A stretch of DNA of 64,000 bases from Nepenthes gracilis (Eukaryota > Streptophyta > Magnoliopsida > Caryophyllales > Nepenthaceae), in NCBI GenBank assembly GCA_033239525.1, contig BSYO01000003.1, positions 12,766,001-12,830,000 of the forward strand, written 5' to 3'. The position numbers were made by a program, and so were the translations under genes. This document shows, piece after piece, positions 1 through 10,660 of the stretch (position 1 is its first letter; each line of letters opens with the position of its first letter). Under the pieces are notes generated by a model, which worked only from the letters and a program-made list of their open reading frames with translations, was not told where the DNA came from and ran no database searches.

Positions 1-824
1 ATCTTAATTAAAACTTGATTAGGGAGTTTTGGGAGTTAAGTTAAATTTAATATAGTGGCAAATTATAACCGGATGACTCATAGTTAGATAAATAATTAGA
101 GTAGTGCGGCAGAAATGTGGCAAACCCACATATGTTGAGGTTCAATCTGAGGCTCAGATGGAATATTTCCCTTCTAGGCTGAGGGTAGGATCAAGCAAGA
201 ACTTTCAGTCGTTTGAGGTTTCGAGTTAAGTCAGAAAAGTAGTTAATAAATTTGGTGTGTCTTCGAACTCAGTAGAATTAGATTTTGATAGAACACGTTG
301 GGTAATAAGAACCGGGATAATTCAACGCTCAAGATTCTTCGAGATAACCGTTTAATCAATGAGGTGATTTGGAAATGCTAGAAGAATTTAGAAGGTTACC
401 ACCGAATATAGGAATTTAAGGTTTGGAGAGAATGCTCATTATTGAGACTTAGCATAAATTAAAGTAAGAATTTTTAGCTGATTAAGTATTTGAGCTAAGT
501 CGCAGGGAATTAATATATTTAAGTTTTCCTCAAACTTGGTAGATTAGTGTGAAGTTTTTCCTAGGTATCGTAAATGTGCAAGTAAATAAGTGATTGGATG
601 AATTATCTCGGGAAATTTAAAGTTTATCCTCATAAGGAGGTTTCAATTTAGGTTTTGATAGAATGAAACAGGTAATAAGGATCAGAACAATTCAATGCTT
701 GAAGTTTTCTAGGATAATCATCTAACCGAGGAGGTGATTGGGAATGCTTGGGAGATTGCCTCTGAATCGAGGATTTCATGATTCGTCAAATTTTGAGGAC
801 AAAATTTCTATAAGTGGGGGAGAA
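1..824 (+). pseudogene. 3' end of internal region of element E (decayed pol tail)
   Basis: This is the last part of a plus-strand Ty3/gypsy element whose body lies left of the window. It has no open frame. Two stretches, about 281-385 and 651-755, each translate to a decayed version of the end of pol seen at 46807-47046: a DR....VIRT-like core, followed in another frame by an E-V-I-W-like relic of the EEATWE chromodomain end. The two are about 370 bp apart and look like a tandem duplication. The region ends in a polypurine tract (about 813-824, agtgggggagaa), preceded by the sequence ttgaggacaaaatttctata that also precedes the tract in the K elements. The same arrangement recurs on the minus strand at 17514-17700 (element A). 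Identity as a pol tail is inferred from these matches and is moderate; the polypurine tract is clear. Confidence 0.6.
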
Positions 825-3800
825 TGTGATGACCCGAGTTTCGGAATATTATAATTGGATGGTAATTAAGTTAAAATATGTTAATTGTGGTCAAAAGGTA
901 TGACAAGAATCGGATTGAAAAGCTCAAAGAATCGGAATTAGTAAATCGGGAACCAAAATTATAAGCTGTGAAATGTTAATTCGTAGATAAAATGTCAGTT
1001 TTAAATTGTGATAATCATGACTTATCAAGGTTATATAATAAAAAATAAGGTCCAAGGATATAAAAGATTGGGTTAGAATGGTCAAAATGGGTCCCGAACG
1101 AAAAAAATGCGAAGTAGGCTTGCTGCAGGCTTGTTGTGGGCCAGACCCGCACCCTCCGTTGGCTCGAGCCTCGTGCTGTTTCACGATTTTCATTTTCCCA
1201 TGCAACCAAACCCTTTTAGAGAGAGAGAGGGTGATGAACAAGAGAGAGAAAGGAGGAGATCGAGGCTGTGGAGCCCGAATCCGGCTTCGAACTAGTTGGA
1301 GAAATCGTAAAGCAAGTCGAGGCAAGTATATCTATATCGTTTTTCTTCTGTTTATGTTGATTTTCGTCCGATCCCCTTCAGGTATTTTATCTTGATACCC
1401 AACCCTATGTATATTATTTTGATGCCCATAGTCTAATTATGTATATATGTGAAATTTGTCATCTGATTCATTGTTTCCGTATTGTTATGCACATTCAAAA
1501 CCCGCACCCACGCTCGTGTACTGTTCATGCACGCTTGGGTGGATTCCGACCTCCGATTTTTTAGGCTTTTGCATGAATTAGGACTAGAATATGATTATCC
1601 ATATCCTCTATAAGTTAATTCAACGGTTGGGTACCCGATTTGGTGGAATTAAGTGAAATTCCGTTCGTGAAACCCTAAACCAATGCCCGAGTGGTTTCGG
1701 GCGTTGATTTTTGGGGCTTTTGATTTATTTGGGACTAGATTATGATTATACATGACTTGGGTAAGTTGATTTACCGATTGAGTATCTAAAATTGTTGAAT
1801 TTGGTGGAAATTCGTTGACAAAGCCCTTGACCCGCACCCGGACACCGTTTGAGCTTCTATTTGGAGTTAAATGTATAAATTGACTTGGGATTATAGTTAC
1901 CCATGCCTTGGGTTCAATAAATTACCTGTTGGATGTCCAAAATTTTGAGAATTAATCGATTTGTGTATATGTGCACTATTTATGTGCACTGTTTACAGGA
2001 ACTGTTCACCCGAGAATTTAGGACGATATTTTGTGTAATGTTTCCATGTTTAAATGCCGATTAAGTGAAATGTATTTGTGTAAATTTAATTGTTCAATTT
2101 GAAAGTTTTGGCATTCCCATTTTCAAGGAAGCTGAGGTACGACAGTAAGCATGAAGAGGGAAAAAACAGGAAGAAATCACTCATTCCGATCCTATCCGGG
2201 TAAAAATAACGGTAGATTGGGTTCAGGAAAGTGTATTTCGGATGCTAATTCCTATTTTTACAGTGTTTTAATATCTTTGTAACTTTATTTATGCTCTAAA
2301 AGCATGTTTGTCCATGTTCTACATAAATAAGCCTGTTTCTGTAAATTAATCGGACATATTTTGTGTGTACATGCATATACTGCAATATCTGGCATCGATT
2401 TCATAAAAATGCACATGTTAAGTGTCCGCTTATCATCCGATAATTTCAGCTAAACCCTAGGTATGAAAATGATGGGTCTTAATGATTTTTACCCATAATT
2501 TCTGTTGTATGAAAGTTAATCTATACTGAAATAAAGCTCCTAATGTAATTGGTTTCTGAAAATTTTATACGGACATATACTGATAAATCACTGTGGACTT
2601 CTAAAGAAAAACTAAAGGGTTTTTCGACCATTACTATATATTCTGAACCAATTTTGTAGGGTTTCTAACTATCTTTGTATATTCTGAAATAAATTTGAAA
2701 GGTTATGAACAATTTCTAAACATTCTGAAGTTAACTGAAGGGTAATTGTGAAACTTTGAAACGAAAGAGGGTTTTTAGTTAAGAAGTTATTTCTGATACT
2801 GTTATTTAGGACCCAGGACTGATTATAGTCAGGTTAGATTCCAACATACCTTAGAATGTTACGGTGGTGATCGAGGATAACTCTGTCCATGGAATTATAT
2901 GTGGTCCACCCTTCCTTGGGCATTACAGTCAGGAGGAAAGTTTCTATTTTTGGCCTACCTTCGAGAGGCACACCTATACTGATCTCATGGGACGGGATCT
3001 TCTATAACTATTTATAGCCATGGATTATGAGGAGATGTACACAATCTATTCTTGATCATTCGGCCCCTCAGCTAGTAGGGTCTATTGGCAGGGTTCGTTA
3101 CTGTTCTATTCTATTCCACTATTATGTACTGAATTCTGCTCTGTACTGATATAAAAGAGAAAGTTTCTGACTTTGCTTTCTGATTCTACTTTCTAAATTA
3201 CACTGATCTCTAATTTTTGAGTTTAATTATTGTCAATTGTGCTTTCTCTGTTTTCTATGTTCTATTCTACATAACCATTATGTTTCTATATAGTTTCACA
3301 ATTGTTCTATGTAACTGATTTATTGCATACCTACATGTACCTTGTTGGACCTCGTCTCATTGTTTTACTATTTTTTTCCTCCAGATGAGACTGTAGAATT
3401 GGTACCTGATGAGAAAGAGTGATTTAAAGCTTATTCTGAAGACTTTTGAAGATTTGAAGCATTTTGAAGTCGCTAAAGAGAATCAATTGGATGTAAAGAC
3501 TTGATTTGATATGTGATTTTGTATATGAATTTTATGCCTATGGACATTTATGTATATATGGATTTTGTATAGAAATGTATGTAATACATGTGATGAATAG
3601 GAAAACTATGCTTCTGCAGGTTAATAGTTTTGCTTTCGCTCTATACTTTTGGATATTCTGTACAGGTCCTAGATGGCATTGCACTCATGAATTTTTAATG
3701 TAGTAGATGGTTTGTTGGATTAATGCCATGGATGGCATCTGTGGTCCTGTGTACGTCTGTTGTAGAAAAAATTATGGTATAAGTCGATAGTTGTGTACTT

Positions 3801-3939
3801 GTACAGGTTATATTTTTGCGTTTTCATTCAGTTACAAAGGAGACTCTGTCAAAATTTCTACGAAAGTTATACTTTTTATTTTGGTCCTAAATTCCGTTTC
3901 TAACTTGACGGAATGAGGAAAAAAAAATCCATTCCGTCA
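825..3939 (+). mobile_element. 3' LTR of element E
   Basis: The LTR starts TGTGATGACCCGAG directly after the polypurine tract and ends in TTCCGTCA. It carries the modules shared by all LTRs in this window: a purine-rich gagagagag tract near 1218, a GGCAAGTATA block near 1321, and a terminal hairpin. The hairpin is perfect: TGACGGAATG (3906-3915) pairs with CATTCCGTCA (3930-3939) around an A-rich loop. The part 1900-2040 matches in reverse complement the antisense LTR A at 12020-12150 and the sequence at the window end, so E and A belong to one family. The following sequence (3940 on) is an unrelated-orientation LTR, so E was inserted into F. The left copy of the target duplication is outside the window. 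The exact 3' end is uncertain by a few bases because the usual final CA is missing. Confidence 0.8.
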
Positions 3940-4930
3940 TATTTTCCCATTTCATCTTGGATGAATAGTGACAATGGTATTTTAGAGGGCTCGGACGCCG
4001 CGAACAGGTCAAAACATGTGAGATTGATTGTATGGCCGATATATATACATAATTGGGACGTGGTGATTCATATTTTGGAATCAATTGAACAAGATATGGT
4101 GTGGAAATAGAAAACTCCCAATTCCCATAGGTTAGGATTTTGTGGAACTCCACTGACCAGATCGGTGAGTAAATCCGACAATAAACTACATAATCCTTAG
4201 TCTTAAGTCATGGGTAATCCATTTTCCATGGTTTGGGTGGGTGTTGAGATGAAAATACCTAATGATAAATGAACAATATCGAAAGAGAAAAGTTAGTGGG
4301 CATGAGAACATTTACCTCGACGCGTTTTACCACTTTTAGAACTAGCTCTCGGACAGATTCGGACTCTACAGGCTCGATCTCCTCCTTCCTCTCTCTAGGA
4401 TCGGTGCTCTCTCTCTCTAGAAGGGTTTGATTCGTGGAGAAAATGAAAATCGCGAAGTAGCACGTGATTTTAAAACGGGTTGGCGCTCGAGTGCGTAGCG
4501 AGCGCGTGGCGAGCAAAGCCTTACTGCCCAGGCCTGCTCGAGCGCGCGGTGAGCACAGACAATTTGGATTCTGTGCTCTCTGTGGGCTCGAGCCCACGGA
4601 GGCTGTGGGTCAGGCCCGCAGCAAGCCTGCAACAAGCCTACTTTGTGTTTTTACCATTCGGGACCCATTTTTACCATTCTAACCCAATCTTTCACATCCT
4701 TGGACCTTACTTTTGATTATATAACCTTAATAAGTCATGATTATCATAATTTAAAATCTAAAATCTTATTTACGAATTAGTATTTTGCGACTTACAATTT
4801 TCGTTCCCGATTTACAAATTCTGGCTCTTTGAGCTTTTCAATCCGATTCCTCCTGTACTTTTTGACCACAATTCAACTATGTTAACTTAATTATCTTCTA
4901 ATTATTATGTTCTTAACCTAGAACCTCACA
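3940..4930 (-). mobile_element. Antisense LTR fragment F (LTR 5' half)
   Basis: Read on the minus strand it starts TGTGAGGTTCTAGG at 4930 and runs leftwards through the same modules as LTR E (aattgtggtcaaaa, the gagcccgaatccg-like block, gagagagag tract, ACCTCG/CGAGGT block at 4313-4320) and then a part that matches solo LTR D around 13430-13540. It stops at 3940 where element E begins, so the other half should lie left of E, outside the window. It has no coding content; the short frames here are chance. Internal direct runs of CTCGAGC (4490-4600) reflect the GC-rich block typical of these LTRs. Confidence 0.7.
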
Positions 4931-5736
4931 GTATACTAGTTGGGTTCCTAGGATATCGAATTAGAATTTTGAAGAACGATTGAAATGGGAATTGATTTTA
5001 TGAATCTCGGCACTTGCACATCGATTTATGCTTTGCTAGTGTTTCATGACCCTTGTTGTGTTGCATTCATGTTTTATATGCCATGATATTTGCTTTATCG
5101 TATTATGTTTTACATGAAAGTATTTTTACTGCATGTTTTATGGTACACTATTGGGTTTTGGCTCACTTTTCTGTTTTTCTCTCCCCAGAAGAAACTGTGG
5201 AATTGGTTCCTAATGTGAAGGAATAGTCAAAGCTTAGCTAGCAAAATTGGATGACTTGAAGCTATTCTGAAAATCTTGGGAAGATTAGCCCGAATGTAAT
5301 TATCTGATTTTTGTGGACATGCAATGTATATGAAATGTATGTTATGAATCCGATAAAACAATGAATTATACTTCCGCAGGTATATATATATATTTTGGAT
5401 ATAGTTCTGTTTCCGCTATTTGTTTTTTGGATTTGTACAGGTTCTAGATGGCATCTCTATTTTGAATTTCGGTATAATGGATAGGAATGTTGAATGTAAA
5501 AGCCATAGGGATTTATACGACGTCTGATGATATTGTGTTAGTTATGAAAATGTCTGTGGTGGATATTATTTTGTATATGTGTAGGTTTAATTTAGGTTAT
5601 ATGCATCGGTTTAGCCCAATTTTAGGAAACACTCTATTTGATTTTCCTTAGAACTTTAAGTGTTATTTGGGCTATAGTTCTATTATGTGTATTGGTGGAA
5701 TCATCTGACGACCAAAAAAAAATCCATTTTGTCACA
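4931..5736 (+). mobile_element. Sense LTR fragment G (LTR 3' half)
   Basis: The stretch carries the 3' part of the common LTR: a ttggctcac..ctccccag block (5158-5188), the aagaaactgtggaattgg block, tcctagatggcatct-like sequence near 5443, and the terminal poly-A and GTCACA end at 5736 (ccaaaaaaaaatccattttgtcaca). It is not followed by a primer binding site, so it is either a solo LTR or a 3' LTR. The 5' half lies beyond F and E, left of the window. The terminal hairpin is partly decayed. Confidence 0.7.
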
Positions 5737-6290
5737 ATACTGATTCTTGATGCCAAAATTTGCTTCTGGCCGATTTAATGACACATACCTTTCCTTGAGC
5801 TGAACCGATTAGATTTTTAAAAGGGATTTTGACACCAATTTTATGACATATTGCCGGTTCATTAAAGTTTCATAATTAATTTTTATACGGCTTGAGCTCG
5901 TCAAATTCCAAGTGAAAATATTAGTTGAACATCAACATCAACAACTGATTTGTTTTCACCCGATTCATTCTGCCAGCTGACTTTATTTCCATCGAACTAG
6001 CTAGTTTTATGAGGAATAATTTTGCTACAAAAATATGATGATTTAGCCAACATCTTAGAGTATTTAAACTAAAAATTTCATGGGATAAATTGATCAAATA
6101 TGGTATGCACAAATCAAACATCAGCAAAGTTCAACAACTGATTTTTAATATGACATGATTATGAATTTTGCCTAATCTAACATGATTGCTACATAAATTT
6201 AAAGTATTGGACTGACAATGTAATATACCAGTTTTTAAATATCATAATTGTGAATAATTAAGGTACTATAATCAAAATTAAGCTTAATGC
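5737..6290. other. Unclassified AT-rich sequence between nests
   Basis: About 550 bp with no recognised LTR module, no open frame beyond chance, and no RNA gene. The phrase caacaactgattt occurs twice (about 5938 and 6133), hinting at a weak internal repeat. It could be residual host intergenic DNA or a decayed transposon too old to recognise. It is the only stretch in the window, with 10326-10660, that I cannot assign to the LTR family. Confidence 0.4.
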
Positions 6291-6663
6291 ACGTAGAAAA
6301 ATTAAGTTTCAGATGCGGTAAGAGGCTATGACCGTTCCAGGGGACCCACACCTACCAGGCGCTAGATTTAGGCGCGCCGAGCTAGTGCTCAAGAACCAGC
6401 CTGCGGTATTTTGTGCAACATTATTTGGCACCACACGGAAGAGAGAGAGAGAATGCAAAGGAGAAGAGAGGGAAGGGAGAGATCGAGGCACTCGGATTTG
6501 ATTCTGGCTTGGAGAAAGTTAGAAGAGTTATAGATTGGGCCGAGGCAAGTGTACTCATACCCTTTTCTCTCATTTCTTTGCACTTTCGTTTCATTTTCTT
6601 CAGGTATACTCATTCTGATACCCAATTAAGTTTACATTTTATGAAACACATGACTTGAGCATG
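6291..6663 (+). mobile_element. Sense LTR fragment M
   Basis: The fragment contains the purine tract (gagagagagagaa near 6440), the gatcgaggcactcggat..gattctggcttggagaaa block, the GGCAAGTGTACTCATAC block (6543-6560) and cttcaggtatactcattctga, which match in reverse complement the left LTR of element A at about 16985-17115. It is cut at 6664 by the insertion of element L. The rest of M should follow L's far end outside the window. The left boundary near 6291 is approximate, because similarity fades rather than stopping at a clean terminus. Confidence 0.6.
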
Positions 6664-7018
6664 TGTGAGGTCCAAGTTTCCAAAACATAGTAAATTCTAG
6701 TAATTAACTTGATGTAATTGAGTATGGAATAAGTGAAATTTAAAAAATTAGAAAAATAGCTTAGTACAGCAAACAGCAAAGCTGGGCTCACTGCAAGCTC
6801 AAGCCTAGCAGATGGCGCCAAAAGCAGATTGCTCCGGAAGGCCCCGCACATGCCGCTGGCTCGAGCTCCCAAGGAGGTGCCAATTCTAGAATGTATTGCG
6901 CTCACTGTTCACTCGAGCCACCCGGAGGGCACCATTTCGTGATGACCTATGCTCGCCATGTTCTTGATAGGCATTCGAGCGCCGGTGCCATTTTATCCCA
7001 CCGACCCACATTTTTGTT

Positions 7019-7025
7019 TATAAAA
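7019..7025 (+). promoter_or_regulatory. TATA box of LTR L
   Basis: TATAAAA followed by AGGGG lies 355 bp into the LTR and upstream of the purine-rich and GGTAAGTGTA blocks, the usual place for the U3/R boundary in these LTRs. Transcription would start about 30 bp downstream. The assignment rests on position and motif only. Confidence 0.5.
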
Positions 7026-7526
7026 AGGGGGAGAGGGAAGGATTTTGGAGAGCTCGATGTAGAGGCACAAAGGAGGAAGGGAGGAAAAGAAAATGAGGAG
7101 GGATTTTAGACCTCATCCGGTTCAATCAGAGTAAGAAAATCAATAAATCAAGTCGAGGTAAGTGTACCCCTAAGCTTTATTTTCATTATTACTGCCTTTT
7201 AACATCTCCACTTCAGTGTTTATGCTAAAAAACTCTCTCTCTTTAAGATTTACTTCAATTAATGCATATTTCTTATGAATTATTAGATAGATTTTATTTT
7301 ATGCTTATTGGATAAGATGTATGGCTTTGATTTCATTGTTCAGCATGCCTTTTGTGTTCGATTTTCGTCTAGAAGCTTCGCATGAAACCCTAGAATGAAA
7401 ATTAGGGATTTGGTGTTTGAGTTTTCTTGAAACTTGAGATGTGAATATGATTTTGTAAAATGCTAAGGTTTATGAGATGATTTTTATCTGAAAATTTTGC
7501 ATGGAACTATACTATTAAATTATTGT

Positions 7527-7806
7527 GAACATCCATCCCTTACGATGTAAAAGAGGAGGGATATGTATTTGAGTTAAGAATTTGAGAACATCCAGCCCTC
7601 ATGATGTAAAAGAGGAGGGAATTGTATTATGAATATCTAGCCTTCACGATATAAAAGAGGAGGGATTTGTATTCTGAATGGGTAATTGGAACATCTAGCC
7701 CCCACGATGTAAAAGAGAAGGGATATGTATTTGAATTATAGAGTTGAGAACATCCAGCCCTCGCAATGTAGAAGAGGAGGGATTTATATTTCAGAATGAA
7801 AATTTG
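7527..7806 (+). repeat. Minisatellite, about 59 bp x 5, inside LTR L
   Basis: Five degenerate direct copies of a unit beginning gaacatccagccc and containing gatgtaaaagaggaggg start at about 7527, 7586, 7631, 7689 and 7748. Spacings are 59, 45, 58 and 59 bp, the third copy being shortened. The array is not seen in the other LTRs of this window. Confidence 0.85.
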
Positions 7807-8654
7807 GAAAGAAATTATGGTTGAATTATTTTCAAATAAGGCCCAAGAACTAAGAATAAGTGAAGGATTTGTGTTATGATCCAAGTTTTAAGAATCAAGA
7901 AATTTTCGTACGATTATGCATCATTTTCATGTTTATACCTCGCCTGCATGCATAATTGATTCTTAACTTCTTATATGTTTATCTGCATTTTATATGTGCA
8001 TGTTTCCATGTTATTTCTCTATACGCTTGAGATTTTGGGTACATTTGTTGAGCTGTCAACTCTTTTTTTACTTTCTGTTTCCCTTTCTAGATAAGCTGAA
8101 GCTTGATAAGGACTGAAGATAGGATTAATTAGAAGGAAGAAAGCTTGTTGGGTTTAAAGACTTTTAAAGATTTTAGAGATCTTGAAGAATTGTGAACGTA
8201 TATGATTAGTTTTTAAATGAACATTGTATATTCTGATGATGTAGTATATACTTGTATTACGATGGATTTATTATTTTTGCTTCCGTAGGTTGATTTATGG
8301 TTATAGTTGCTTCCGCATTGTTTTTGATGTTTGGATTTATTTTGGTCCTAGATGGCATCTCTCCTAGATCCAATATGGTAGTTAGGAGTACTGTATTGGA
8401 GCCATGGATGATATGGCATTTGTTGATCCTGTGAATGTGTTGTGGATGTGTAGTGGATTTAATTTTGAGGATTGTCTATGTATATGTCTTATGCAGGTTG
8501 TGTTTATTTAGGTTGTTTGTATGATTTTGGCCCATTTTTAGACGAAACTCTACCAAATTTTCTATAAAATTAAATGTGTTTAAATTTAAAGCATTAGTTT
8601 TTGTATGTTTAATGATGGAGGTTTTTAGAGGATAAGGACCCGTTCTGTCACAAT

Positions 8655-8665
8655 TGGTATCAGAG
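8655..8665 (+). other. Primer binding site of element L (tRNA-iMet)
   Basis: TGGTATCAGAG begins two bases after the LTR end. It matches the complement of the 3' end of initiator methionine tRNA, the usual primer of plant Ty3/gypsy elements. Confidence 0.9.
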
Positions 8666-9259
8666 AAAAGAGATGCCTTAAGCTTGATTTGAATTGTATG
8701 TGAAAGCTTAAGATTGATTAAGATTGATTGAATAAGTAGATTAAGGTGTACGATGATTAAGTTAGATTGGAAAACTCGAGATATCCTAGTTTGTATCCTT
8801 TAGGTTAGGACGAAGTTGGGATTTGGTGTTTAAGCTGATTGACATTGATTTTTGGCTTAGGCTAATCGATCTTGGTTTAAAGTAAAGGTTTGATCTATTC
8901 TGAGTTGAGGTTCTCAAGTTAGTAAATTATTAGAAAGGTTTGCTTGGGTTTACCTAGCAAATATGATGGATAAAGTGAAATTGATGACTTGAGGTAAGTA
9001 TAACTTGGAGTCCATTTTCGATATAGTGAAATTTAGAATGTCAAATTATGATTGATTTAGTAGCGATCGGGTACTTGAAATTTGGGTGATACGAGTCTCG
9101 TAAACTTGAAATGGGTAAGAGTAGTTTGAATTAGATGCAATGTTTAGGTGTTGGCTGCTAAGTTAATGCTAAATTATATTAAGTAATTGTTAACCCCTCC
9201 CTCTAGCCTGATTTCTTAAGATCTCTTAATATTGCGATGTTTTGGTTATAGGATATAGC
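8666..9259 (+). other. Untranslated leader of element L
   Basis: About 590 bp between primer site and gag, without open frame. The start (agatgccttaagcttgattt) is homologous to the leader of K at 55862-55885 (agatgctttaggtcaattt). Long leaders are usual in these chromoviruses. Nothing else is recognised. Confidence 0.6.
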
Positions 9260-10325
9260 ATGGCTAGTAGAAGAGGTAGAAGTAGTACTCGTGAAGGTGA
9301 TAGTACTCCACAGGATCGAGAGGCTGAATACCTAAATTGTTGGGGAGAATGACGAACATTATTGAATCAATTGAGCAACCACACATGGCTCTAGTTCCTG
9401 CACCAGAGCTAGCCCCAGTAAATCTTGCCCCAACTGCTTATGATGAATTTATGGCCAAAAGGGCACCTGAATTTTTGGGAGAAGTAGATCCAGTAAAGGC
9501 AAATATTTGGATTTGGAGGATAAATAAAATTTTTATGGTGATCCAATACTCTGATCAAGAAAGAGTTACCTTTGCGGCACACAAGTTAGAGGGTGAAGCG
9601 GATAGCTGGAGGGATATGAAGAAAAGGGCGTTGGGAGTGTCCGATGATAATATTACTTGAAAAATATTTGAGGAAGCTTTTATGAAAAAATACTTCCCCT
9701 ATAGCCTCCAGGATCAAAAGGAGTAAGAATTTACGTGGCTTAGGTAGGGGAATCAAACCGTAGAGGAATATGATACAAAATTTACCAAATTGTCCAGATA
9801 TGGGTCGTCCTTTGTGGAGGCTAAATTAAGGAAGGCTAAAATGTTCCGGCAAAGATTAAGAGACGGTATTGGGAGGCAACTAGTGACTTAGAAGCTCCAG
9901 ACTTATGCTACCATCCTGGATAGGGCTCTGATATTTGAAAAGGAGCTTGAAAATCAAAGGTTCTTCACTAAGAGGGCAGCTAATCGGATAGGTTCCGGTG
10001 CGGGATCAAGTTTAAGACCCTCAGAGCCTTCTAAGAGGACTAAGGTGTCAGACAAGGGGGAGAGTATCATTGAGGTTTAGTCAATGACGAGTTCCCAAGG
10101 GTCAGTAATTGATTGTGCTATATGTGGGAAGAAGCACGTTGGAAAATCCTATTATAAAGCAACGGGGGCCTGTTTTAATTGTGGACAGCAGGGTTACCAA
10201 ATGAAAGATTGCTCGCTACCCAAGAGGCTGGAAATAAAGAAGCTTACTATTCCAGCAAAAGCTTTTGCGGTAACTATTCAGGACATTGAGGCACCCTTAA
10301 TTATGGATGAAGGTATTCTTTTAAT
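9260..10325 (+). pseudogene. gag: gag of element L, decayed
   Basis: Gag is the structural capsid/nucleocapsid polyprotein of Ty3/gypsy elements. The start ATG at 9260 gives MASRRGRSS..., with DREAEYLN aligning to DREARYLN of the K gag. A frameshift near 9340 moves the frame to the one open at 9337-9660 (capsid region, PEFLGEVDPVKA aligning to PEFSREPDPLKA). In-frame stops follow at about 9658 (TGG to TGA), 9724, 9745, 9888 and 10078. The nucleocapsid knuckle is at 10171-10212: C-x2-C-x4-Y-x4-C, so the zinc-binding His is replaced by Tyr (CAC to TAC). Most lesions fit C-to-T decay of methylated DNA. Similarity with K ends near 10325 (KAFAVTIQDIE against KVFAVSANEAE), before the protease. The element is dead. 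Confidence 0.85.
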
Positions 10326-10660
10326 TATGAAAATTTGATTTTTGCTTTATTTAATTTGGAATTTATGTATTCTCTCATTTCCTCATGATTTGTATGTTAT
10401 ATCGTTGTCCCATAGTTGTATCTTTGTATTCTTTTGTGGAATCCTGCGAGTTATGAAAGACAGTCAGTCGAGTGTTCATTGGAGGAATGGAAGGTGAGTT
10501 TTGTTAAGAAAATACTCTATGGGACATATGCTATATTCAGTAGCATGATTTTGAATCTATGGGATTAAAGTAGTGGCTAACTTGGAAAACTGAATGATGT
10601 TGCATAGATGTATGGTCTTTTGAGTTCAACTGAATCTAGTAAGTGATCCGATAAGTGTTC
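10326..10660. other. Unclassified stretch between gag of L and LTR of A
   Basis: Homology to the gag-protease junction of K stops abruptly at about 10325, and the protease motif expected next is absent. The following 335 bp have no recognisable coding relic or LTR module. It may be a deletion scar joined to another repeat, or extremely decayed pol. Element A begins at 10661; the five bases before it are TGTTC. Confidence 0.4.

Larger units (their letters stand above)
6664..8652 (+). mobile_element. 5' LTR of element L
   Basis: The LTR starts TGTGAGGTCCAAGT and ends CTGTCACA, immediately followed by a tRNA-iMet primer binding site, so it is a true 5' LTR. Length is 1989 bp. It contains a TATA box at 7019, a purine tract with the cgatgtagaggc block downstream, the AAGTCGAGGTAAGTGTACCCC block (about 7147), a 59-bp minisatellite (7527-7806) and the shared gtcctagatggcatct block near 8343. 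It was inserted in LTR fragment M; the five bases to its left are GCATG. The 3' LTR and the right copy of the duplication lie outside the window. Confidence 0.85.
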
